Origin: JAWLCQ01 sp041687095
GTDB taxonomy: Bacteria > Planctomycetota > Phycisphaerae > SM23-33
Reading direction: 5' to 3'
Assembly (NCBI GenBank): GCA_041687095.1
Contig: JAWLCQ010000032.1
Coordinates: 1-37,544 of the forward strand
Length of the DNA stretch: 37,544 nucleotides
Part shown: one piece after another, positions 16,302 through 22,937 of the stretch
Layout: each line of letters opens with the position of its first letter
How positions within the stretch are numbered: position 1 is the stretch's first letter
The notes under the pieces: model-generated
The model's database searches: none
Told to the model about the DNA's origin: nothing
What the model saw: the letters and a program-made list of their open reading frames with translations, nothing else
Program-made: the position numbers and the translations under genes

Positions 16302-16813
16302 CTCAGGCAGGACCCGTCGTATCCATCGTCATGGGCAGCAAGTCGGACCTGGACGTGATGTCCGAGGCCGCCGCCGTGCTCCAGGAGTTCGGAATCTCGC
16401 ATGAGCTGCGCGTCATCTCCGCGCACCGCACCCCGGACCGGGCGCACGCGTTCGGCCGGGGGGCGAAGGAGCGCGGCACGAAGATCATCATCGCCGGTGC
16501 CGGCAAGGCCGCTCACCTCGCGGGCGTCATGGCGTCGCTGACCACGCTCCCGGTGATCGGCGTTCCCATGCCCACGTCCGATCTCGGCGGGCTGGACTCG
16601 CTGCTCTCGACGGTGCAGATGCCCGGGGGCATCCCCGTGGCGACGACCGCCATCGGCAAGGCGGGAGCCCGCAACGCCGGCCTGCTCGCCGTCGCAATGC
16701 TCGCCCTCGCCGACAGCGCGCTCGCCGCCAGGCTGGACCAGGCCCGCGAGAAGATGCGCCAGGAGGTCGAGCAGGCCGACGAGCAGTTGCAGGCAAGCAC
16801 TCCGGCACGTTGA
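16298..16813 (+). CDS. purE: N5-carboxyaminoimidazole ribonucleotide mutase (PurE, class I)
   Basis: The 171-residue chain has the full PurE signature. VSIVMGSKSDLDVM is the phosphate-binding start, and VISAHRTPDRAH carries the catalytic His. These are followed by IIIAGAGKAAHLAGVMAS, SLLSTVQMPGGIPVAT and TAIGKAGARNAGLLA. It resembles the E. coli-type mutase that converts N5-CAIR to CAIR, the substrate PurC uses. A class I enzyme normally needs PurK, which is not in the window. ATG overlaps the MFS stop as ATGA, with AGGAG upstream. The last 25 residues are a charged helical tail. Separation of purE from purC by three unrelated genes is unusual. Confidence 0.93.
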   Translation: MTQAGPVVSIVMGSKSDLDVMSEAAAVLQEFGISHELRVISAHRTPDRAHAFGRGAKERGTKIIIAGAGKAAHLAGVMASLTTLPVIGVPMPTSDLGGLDSLLSTVQMPGGIPVATTAIGKAGARNAGLLAVAMLALADSALAARLDQAREKMRQEVEQADEQLQASTPAR

Positions 16814-16833
16814 GCCACGCGTGACAAGTTCGC

Positions 16834-16847
16834 AGGAGTGTTCCATG
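16834..16847 (+). promoter_or_regulatory. Ribosome binding site fixing the iorA start
   Basis: AGGAG (16834-16838) lies 6 nt before ATG 16845-16847. The frame is open back to GTG 16821 but that codon has no ribosome binding site. The stretch 16817-16844 is nearly repeated at 19109-19136, before the second MpsC-like gene. Confidence 0.6.
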
Positions 16848-18470
16848 AGTACCAGGAGTAACCAGGGAATGACCACCGGAAACCGCATGTTCCTCAGCGG
16901 CAACGAGGCCGTTGCGCACGCTGCGCTCGATGCAGGCGTCGCCCTCGCGACGGGCTACCCGGGCACACCGAGCACGGAGATCCTCGAGCACTTCAGCGCC
17001 ATTGGCGGCCGGGCCCAATGGGCCCCCAACGAGAAGGTGGCCCTCGAGGTTGGCGTGGGGGCGGCGTTCGGCGGCGTGCGAACGCTGGTGACGATGAAGC
17101 ACGTGGGCGTGAACGTCGCTGCCGATCCGCTCTTCACGGCCGCTTACACCGGTGTCCGAGGCGGGCTGGTGCTCATCAGCGCCGACGATCCGGGCATGGC
17201 GTCGAGCCAGAACGAGCAGGACAACCGGCACTTCGGCCGAGCGGCCGGTGTGCCGATCCTCGAGCCCTCCGACAGCCAGGAGGCCTACGACATGATGGCG
17301 CTGGCGCTGGAGCTGAGCGAGCAGTTTGGTTCGTTGTTCATCCTGCGGATGACGACGCGGATCTGCCACAGCAAGACGGTCGTGGAGCGGCGAGCGGTGC
17401 CGGCGCCCGACCGCAAGGCCCACTTCGAGCGCGACATTCCCGGGCTGGTGATGATCCCCGCCTTCGCCCGCGCGGCCCACAGGAGGCTGCGGGAGCGGCT
17501 GGGGCGGGTCACGGAATGGGCCGAGTCCGCCGAGGTCAACCGAGTGGTCGACGGCGACCGCTCGCTGGGAATCATCACCAACGGCATCAGCTTCCAGCAC
17601 GTCCTCGAAGCGATACCCGGTGCGATGGTGCTCAAGCTCGGGATGACCTATCCCCTGCCGCGGCAGGCCATCACCGCATTTGTGAACCGCGTCGACCGGT
17701 GCGTCGTCGTCGAGGAGGGCGACCCCTTCCTCGCCGACAGCATTCGGGCGATGGGTCTGGACGTGGAGGACAAACCGGAGATGTACCGCTTCGGGGAGCT
17801 GAACGTGCAGCGGGTCCGCCGCATCCTCTCCGGCGACACCAGCCCGGAACCCGTCCCCCCCAAGGGCAAGCCTCCCCAGTTGTGCGTCGGCTGTCCGCAC
17901 CGCCAGACGTTCGAGCTGCTCAGTCAACTGGGCTGCATCGTGACAGGCGACATCGGCTGCTACACGCTGGGCGTGCTGCCGCCGTTCAACGCGATCGACA
18001 CGTGCGTGTGCATGGGCGCTAGCATCGGGGTGGGGCTGGGCCTGCGGCACGTCCTGCCCGAGGAGGAGGCCCGCAAGGTCGTCAGCGTCATCGGCGACAG
18101 CACGTTCCTGCACAGCGGTCTGACGGGGATCGTCGAGATGGTCTACAACCGCCCGAGGACCGGGCACACGGTGATCGTCCTGGACAACGCCACCACTGCG
18201 ATGACCGGGATGCAGGAGCACCCCGGGACGGGACGGGCGCTGAATCACAGCCCGGCCCCGCAGGTCGTCATCGAGGACGTCGTCCGCTCCATGGGCGTGG
18301 ACTCTGTCGAGGTGCTGGACCCGGTGAAGCAACGGGGCGCCCTGGAGAAGGCGATCACGGACGCGGTCGCGTCCAGCGACCTGCGCGTCATCATCTGCCG
18401 CCGGCCGTGCATCCTGGCGGCCGCGAAGCACAAGGCGGCTGAGCAGCCGGTTGCGGCCCCCGTGGAGTGA
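16845..18470 (+). CDS. iorA: Indolepyruvate ferredoxin oxidoreductase alpha subunit, lacking the C-terminal ferredoxin domain
   Basis: With IorB this TPP enzyme oxidises aryl-2-oxoacids to acyl-CoA and reduces ferredoxin. Present are FLSGNEAVAHAALDAGVALA and GYPGTPSTEILEHF at the N-terminus, ISADDPGMASSQNEQDNR, and LCVGCPHRQTFELL near residue 346. These are followed by TGDIGCYTLGVLPPFNAIDT near 369 and the TPP motif GDSTFLHSGLTG...LDNATTAMTG from about 417. The chain stops at 541 residues with CRRPCILAAAKHKAAEQ; the usual C-terminal domain with two CxxCxxCxxxC clusters is absent. Electrons may therefore leave through a separate ferredoxin-like protein. ATG 16845 has AGGAG at ideal distance. 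It follows purE after 31 nt. Confidence 0.9.
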   Translation: MSTRSNQGMTTGNRMFLSGNEAVAHAALDAGVALATGYPGTPSTEILEHFSAIGGRAQWAPNEKVALEVGVGAAFGGVRTLVTMKHVGVNVAADPLFTAAYTGVRGGLVLISADDPGMASSQNEQDNRHFGRAAGVPILEPSDSQEAYDMMALALELSEQFGSLFILRMTTRICHSKTVVERRAVPAPDRKAHFERDIPGLVMIPAFARAAHRRLRERLGRVTEWAESAEVNRVVDGDRSLGIITNGISFQHVLEAIPGAMVLKLGMTYPLPRQAITAFVNRVDRCVVVEEGDPFLADSIRAMGLDVEDKPEMYRFGELNVQRVRRILSGDTSPEPVPPKGKPPQLCVGCPHRQTFELLSQLGCIVTGDIGCYTLGVLPPFNAIDTCVCMGASIGVGLGLRHVLPEEEARKVVSVIGDSTFLHSGLTGIVEMVYNRPRTGHTVIVLDNATTAMTGMQEHPGTGRALNHSPAPQVVIEDVVRSMGVDSVEVLDPVKQRGALEKAITDAVASSDLRVIICRRPCILAAAKHKAAEQPVAAPVE

Positions 18471-18592
18471 CGCCGCACGGTCGCAGTGGCTTGGTGGTGG
18501 AGGGTCCCTCCGCCGTCCCCCCCCGAGCACCACGGCAGGTCGCCAGGAGAGTCAGGAGTACCCCAGCCCGGAGCACCGGGCATGGAGATGAC

Positions 18593-19084
18593 ATGAAAAC
18601 AAACGAGACGATCAACATCGTGTTCGCCGGGCTGGGCGGCCAGGGCGTCCTCACGAGCAGCGACATCTGCGCCGAGGCCGCTTTCCGAAGCGGACAGGAC
18701 GTGAAGAAGGCCGAGATCCACGGGATGAGCCAACGGGGCGGGTCGGTCACGAGCGACGTGCGCATCGGCGGCAGGATCCGGAGTCCCATGGTCCCCGAGG
18801 GCCACGCCGACTTCCTCGTCGTGCTCTCCGCCGACCAGGTGGAGGTCGTCCGCCACCAGTTACGACCGGGCGGGGTGCTCCTCTCGGCGGCGGCAATCGA
18901 CCCGAAGCGCCTCCCCCACCCCAAGAGCCTCAACGTCGCCCTGCTGGGCCTGCTGAGCACGCATCTACAGATCAGCACGCTGATCTGGCTGGACGCGATC
19001 CGGGCGAACCTGCCTCCGCACGCGTACGAGGCGAGCGAGCACGCCTTCCTGCTGGGACGCTCCCTTGCCCCGAAAACCGCCTGA
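18593..19084 (+). CDS. iorB: Indolepyruvate ferredoxin oxidoreductase beta subunit
   Basis: The 163-residue product has the gamma-type domain of 2-oxoacid oxidoreductases: INIVFAGLGGQGVLTSSDIC, then KKAEIHGMSQRGGSVTSDVR with the conserved HGMSQRGG, and a DFLVVLSADQVEVVR segment. It pairs with IorA and completes the CoA-dependent oxidoreductase. I chose ATG 18593, which has GGAG (18584-18587) and matches the family N-terminus. The frame is open back to a GTG overlapping the iorA stop, but that 42-residue extension is Arg/Pro-rich and looks non-coding. The 122-nt gap after iorA contains a short palindrome (GGAGGGTCCCTCC, 18499-18511) without a T run. Confidence 0.88.
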   Translation: MKTNETINIVFAGLGGQGVLTSSDICAEAAFRSGQDVKKAEIHGMSQRGGSVTSDVRIGGRIRSPMVPEGHADFLVVLSADQVEVVRHQLRPGGVLLSAAAIDPKRLPHPKSLNVALLGLLSTHLQISTLIWLDAIRANLPPHAYEASEHAFLLGRSLAPKTA

Positions 19085-19136
19085 AGCGCCCCGGCTGACA
19101 CGATGGGGCACGTGACAAGCCCCGCAGGAGTGTGCC

Positions 19137-19199
19137 GTGCAACCGGAACGCAGACTGCCGCTGCCGGAGGATGAGCGATGGACCACGAGGAGCGGCTGA
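19137..19199 (+). CDS. Possible 20-codon leader ORF overlapping the second MpsC-like gene
   Basis: GTG 19137 has an ideal CAGGAG (19125-19130) 6 nt upstream and encodes MQPERRLPLPEDERWTTRSG before TGA at 19197-19199. It overlaps the MpsC-like start (19178) by 22 nt in another frame. The upstream 28 nt closely resemble those before iorA. It could couple translation to the next gene or simply be chance; there is no family evidence. Confidence 0.25.
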   Translation: MQPERRLPLPEDERWTTRSG

Positions 19200-19582
19200 G
19201 GAGGCACATCGCCGATCTCATCTCGGCGTTCGAGCGGGAGCAGATGTCGCTTTCGCCGGTCTCCGTCTCACTCGCCCTGCATCCCAACTCGCTCGAGGTG
19301 ACGCTGTGCGGGGCGGTCCGCCCTGCGGAACTGGCCCTCGCGCGGGATGGGGAGATGGCCAGGCTGCTGGAGCGTTTCTACGCTGCGGCGTTTGACGCAT
19401 GCAAGGGCGAACTCGAGCAGGCCGTCGCCAGCATCCTCGGGCGCGACATGACCCGCTCCAAGCTGGCCATAGACCCCCAGTCGGGAGACGGGGTCCTCCT
19501 GTTCGCCCTGGGCGAAGCCCGCCCGCCCACGAGCACAATGCACGCGGTGCGGTACGTGGGAACGAAGAGTCCTGAGAAATAG
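19178..19582 (+). CDS. Divergent MpsC/DUF2294-like protein (134 aa)
   Basis: Aligned by eye with the gene at 10207, the two share the family frame. RRHIADLISAFEREQMSLSP corresponds to SEAIIKFEREYMGRGP, and LEVTLCGAVRPAELALA corresponds to VRLRGVLTPAERQLA. ELEQAVASILGRDMTRSKLA and GDGVLLFAL match the C-terminal strand region. The conserved LHTDISTRTGE segment is replaced by SKLAIDPQSGD, so the paralogue has drifted. ATG 19178 follows GGAGG with a 7-nt spacer. Only 9 nt separate it from the Ca2+-type ATPase, suggesting a shared role in ion or potential homeostasis (inferred). Confidence 0.65.
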   Translation: MDHEERLRRHIADLISAFEREQMSLSPVSVSLALHPNSLEVTLCGAVRPAELALARDGEMARLLERFYAAAFDACKGELEQAVASILGRDMTRSKLAIDPQSGDGVLLFALGEARPPTSTMHAVRYVGTKSPEK

Positions 19583-19591
19583 GATACGACT

Positions 19592-22324
19592 GTGGAAGAA
19601 GAGATTGGAGCGGATACTGACGCCGGGAACAGTCGCGTGGAGTCCTCCAATGGATCCGGGCAGGTACGGGACTGGCACGTCCTGAGCCCCGACCAGGTGC
19701 AGCAGGCGCTGGATACCGATCGGGCGCGCGGGCTGTCGGGCGAGGAGGCCCGCAATCGCCTCACCGTCCACGGTGAGAACCGCCTGCCCGAGGAGCCGCC
19801 CCGCTCGCGCTGGCGGCTGTTCCTGGACCAGTTCAAGGGCTCGCTGGTCCTGGTGCTCATCGGAGCGGCCGTGCTGGCCGCGGTGGTGGGCGACGCCAAG
19901 GACGCCGTGGTGATTCTGGCGGTTGTCGTGGTCAACGCCGTCCTCGGATTCATCCAGGAGCACCGCGCCGAGCAGTCCCTCGCTGCGCTCAAGAAGATGC
20001 TCGCCCCGGAGGCGGAGGTCCGTCGCGACGGGACGACCCGCATGCTCCCTGCCCACGAACTGGTGCCGGGCGACATCGTGCTGCTCGACGCCGGCGACCG
20101 CGTCCCCGCGGACGGTCGTGTGCTCACAGCCCATGGGCTGGAGGCGGACGAGTCGTCGCTGTCGGGCGAGTCCCACACCGTCGGCAAGCGCCCGGCGGCA
20201 TTGACCGACCCGGCGACCGTGCTCGCCGAACGCCACAACATGCTCTACCTCAACACCGTCGTCACCCGCGGACGCGGGGAGATGATCGTCACCGGCACCG
20301 GGCCCCACACCGAGATGGGCCGCATCGCCGCCATGCTCGCCACGTCCGACAAAGTCCCCACCCCGCTGCAGACCCAGTTGGACGCTATGGGCAAGCGGCT
20401 GGCCGTGATCGCGTCGGTGGTCATCGCCGTCATGCTCATGCAGAACCTGCTGCGCGACGAGCCGCTGGTGGCCATGGTGATGACCGCGATCTCGCTGGCG
20501 GTGGCGGCGATCCCCGAGGGGCTGCCCGCCGTCGTCACGGTGACGCTGGCGCTGGGCCTGCACCGCATGGCAAGGCGGAGGGCGCTGGTCAAGCGACTGG
20601 CAGCCGTGGAGACCCTGGGCTGCACCTCCGCCATCTGCACCGACAAAACCGGCACGCTGACCCTCAACCAGATGACCGCGCGGGCCCTGCACTACCGCGG
20701 GCACGACCTCCGCGTCAGCGGCGAGGGGTACGAGGCGAAAGGCGCCGTCGAGGCCCCGCCGGAACTGGACCTGGGACCGCTCCTCGTCCCGTCCTCCTTG
20801 TGCAATGACGCCCACGTCCGCTCCGGACAGGTCGTCGGAGATCCCATGGAGGGCGCGCTGCAGGTGCTGGCGGCGAAGGGCGGGCTGGACCCCGATGCCC
20901 TTCGGGACCACCTTCCGCGCATCGCCGAGTTGCCCTTCGACTCCGCCCACAAGCTCATGGCGACCTTCCACCTCGAGGCCGACCGGGTCCGCCTGTTCGC
21001 CAAGGGCGCCCCCGACGTCCTGCTCGACCGCAGCAACAGGTATCTCGCGGAGAACGGGGAGATGCCCTTGGACGCCGCCGATCGCAAGGCACTGGCGGCC
21101 GCCAACGAGGCGCTCGCAGGGAAGGGGCTCCGCGTGCTCGGGGTCGCCGTGTCCGAGATCCCCGCGGCCGACTTCGATCCTGCGGGCGACCTGATGGCGC
21201 GGGTCAGCAACCTCACCTACGTCGGGCACGTGGGGCTCATGGACCCACCGAGGCCCGAGGCGCGGGACGCGATCCACCTTTGCCGTCAGGCGGGGATCCA
21301 GGTGAGGATGATCACCGGCGACCAGAAGATCACCGCCGCCGCCATCGCCCGCGAGTTGCACATCGAGGGAGAGGCGCTTACCTCGTCCGAGTTGGACGCC
21401 TTGGACGACGGGGCGCTCCGGGATCGCATTGATGGCATCGGCGTGTTCGCCCGGGCCACACCGGAGCAGAAGGTCCGGCTGGTCAAGGTGCTCAAGTCCC
21501 GCGGGCACGTCGTGGCCATGACGGGCGATGGCGTGAATGACGCCCCGGCCCTCAAGTCCGCCGACATCGGGGTCGCGATGGGCATCACGGGCACGGACGT
21601 CGCCAAGGAATCCGCCGCCATGGTGCTCACGGACGATAACTTCGCATCCATCGTCTGCGCGGTCGAGGAGGGGCGGACGATCTACGACAACATCGTCAAG
21701 TTCGTCCGCTTCCAGCTCTCGACGAACTTCGGGGCGCTGCTGTCGGTCTTCACCGCGCCCTTCCTGGACCTGCCGCTGCCCTTCAACCCGATCCAGATCC
21801 TCTGGGTGAACATCATCATGGACGGCCCGCCAGCGATGGCGTTGGGCGGGGACGGGACGCGGCCCGGGGTGATGCAGGAGCCCCCGCGGCCGCTGCACGC
21901 ACGGATCCTCACGCTTCACCGGATCGCCCACCTCGCGGTCTTCGGGATCATCATGGCGGCGGGGACGCTGGGGTTGCTGTGGTGGGCGAGGCAGCACGGT
22001 GATCCCGCGCGGGCCGAGACGCTGGCGTTCACGGCATTCGTGCTGTTCCAGATCTTCAACGTCTTCAATGCGCGGTTCGAGCACCGTTCGACGTTCAACC
22101 GGCACTTCCTGAGCAATCGCTGGCTTTGGCTGGCCCTCCTGGGCGTCGCGCTGCTCCAGATGCTGGCGGTGCACTGGGGACCAGCCCAGCGGGTGTTCGG
22201 CACGACGGGGCTCGGCGTGGCGGACTGGCTCCTCGCCGCCGCGGTGGCCGCGTCCATCCTGCTCCTGGAGGAAGCCCGCAAACTGGTATGGAACTGCTGC
22301 GTCAACAGGCGGCGAAAGGCCTGA
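19592..22324 (+). CDS. P2A-type cation-transporting ATPase, probable Ca2+ pump (910 aa)
   Basis: A P-type ATPase with an N-terminal cation-ATPase domain. It has the actuator SGES motif, IPEGLPA in M4 (Glu309), the phosphorylation site DKTGTLT (Asp351), and TGDGVNDAPAL from residue 644. M6 carries NPIQILWVNIIMDG (Asn740, Met743, Asp744). M5 reads STNFGALL, with Asn712 kept but Ala715 where SERCA has Glu771. Ala in M5 and Met in M6 are the plasma-membrane Ca2+-ATPase pattern, so site II is present but site I is lost, implying one Ca2+ per ATP (inference). The start is GTG 19592, with AGGA at 19581-19584, 9 nt after the MpsC-like gene. It is the last gene of the plus-strand run; no T-rich terminator was seen after it. 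Confidence 0.88.
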   Translation: MEEEIGADTDAGNSRVESSNGSGQVRDWHVLSPDQVQQALDTDRARGLSGEEARNRLTVHGENRLPEEPPRSRWRLFLDQFKGSLVLVLIGAAVLAAVVGDAKDAVVILAVVVVNAVLGFIQEHRAEQSLAALKKMLAPEAEVRRDGTTRMLPAHELVPGDIVLLDAGDRVPADGRVLTAHGLEADESSLSGESHTVGKRPAALTDPATVLAERHNMLYLNTVVTRGRGEMIVTGTGPHTEMGRIAAMLATSDKVPTPLQTQLDAMGKRLAVIASVVIAVMLMQNLLRDEPLVAMVMTAISLAVAAIPEGLPAVVTVTLALGLHRMARRRALVKRLAAVETLGCTSAICTDKTGTLTLNQMTARALHYRGHDLRVSGEGYEAKGAVEAPPELDLGPLLVPSSLCNDAHVRSGQVVGDPMEGALQVLAAKGGLDPDALRDHLPRIAELPFDSAHKLMATFHLEADRVRLFAKGAPDVLLDRSNRYLAENGEMPLDAADRKALAAANEALAGKGLRVLGVAVSEIPAADFDPAGDLMARVSNLTYVGHVGLMDPPRPEARDAIHLCRQAGIQVRMITGDQKITAAAIARELHIEGEALTSSELDALDDGALRDRIDGIGVFARATPEQKVRLVKVLKSRGHVVAMTGDGVNDAPALKSADIGVAMGITGTDVAKESAAMVLTDDNFASIVCAVEEGRTIYDNIVKFVRFQLSTNFGALLSVFTAPFLDLPLPFNPIQILWVNIIMDGPPAMALGGDGTRPGVMQEPPRPLHARILTLHRIAHLAVFGIIMAAGTLGLLWWARQHGDPARAETLAFTAFVLFQIFNVFNARFEHRSTFNRHFLSNRWLWLALLGVALLQMLAVHWGPAQRVFGTTGLGVADWLLAAAVAASILLLEEARKLVWNCCVNRRRKA

Positions 22325-22459
22325 TCGGCCCATGGTAGAGCCGCTCCGCCTGGAGTGGCGTTCATCCAGGCCAGATGCAAGACCCTCATCCGTGTGCCGG
22401 AGTGCCCCCCCCCAGCCCGCCGAAACCCTCTGCCCCCCCCCCCGGCCTCGCGCGGGAGA

Positions 22460-22590
22460 ATGCTCGCGTTCCACACCGAGGACACGCACGAGCTGTATCA
22501 TCTCAAGGAGGATCCCCGGAACACGAGAACCTGTTCGGGCACCCCGAGTACGGCGGGGTCGAACGAGATCTGCTGATGAGGATAATCCCG
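22460..22590 (+). pseudogene. Sulfatase C-terminal remnant, frameshifted
   Basis: One frame encodes FHTEDTHELYHLKEDP and the next continues PEHENLFGHPEYGGVERDLL. Together they match the C-terminus common to arylsulfatases, where an ED-x-x-ELYDL-x-x-DP segment is followed by a G-E-x-x-N-L segment. A single-base deletion (or 2-base insertion) near 22512-22516 separates the two halves. Nothing of the catalytic CxPxR region remains. Two C homopolymers (22405-22413 and 22433-22443) lie just upstream. Confidence 0.65.
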
Positions 22591-22733
22591 GTGCTCTTCC
22601 CCAGGTCCCTCAGCGGATGGATGTCTCACACGCCAGGGTGCCGCCCACTCTGGCTGCGCATGTCTTCATGAGTCCGATCCGGGTCCCGGGCCCGGCGACT
22701 CGGCAATTCCTTACTTTGGCCGGTCTTTAGCAA

Positions 22734-22762
22734 TTGTCATTATCAGCCATGCATGGTATCGT
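22734..22762 (+). promoter_or_regulatory. Promoter of the giant surface-protein gene
   Basis: TTGTCA (22734-22739), a 17-nt spacer and TATCGT (22757-22762) match the consensus at 5/6 and 4/6. The start would be near 22769, giving a 5' leader of about 165 nt. The rest of 22591-22934 shows no other gene. Confidence 0.45.
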
Positions 22763-22924
22763 GTGGCCCGTGAGGCGTCAGATTCCGACTCGTCGGATGG
22801 GTGGCCTGTGTGCCGCATGCACGGACGGGCCACGACAGGATGAGCTAAGATCGGTTAGTGAGTTGTCCCCCGACCCACATTGGTACTGAGTGCGGTTGGA
22901 TTGCGCGTTCGCGTTGCATAGAAA

Positions 22925-22937
22925 GGGAGAAGCTATG
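22925..22937 (+). promoter_or_regulatory. Ribosome binding site fixing the giant-gene start
   Basis: GGGAG (22925-22929) is 5 nt before ATG 22935-22937. The frame is open to GTG 22890, which has no such site. The ATG start puts the LEPR motif within the first 25 residues, as is usual for the family. Confidence 0.7.

Noticed and set aside
18467..18592. Upstream in-frame extension of iorB from GTG 18467
   Set aside because: The extension is Arg/Pro-rich and not family-like, and ATG 18593 has its own GGAG.
22350..22374. Terminator after the P-type ATPase
   Set aside because: GCCTGGA / TCCAGGC can form a hairpin but no T run follows.
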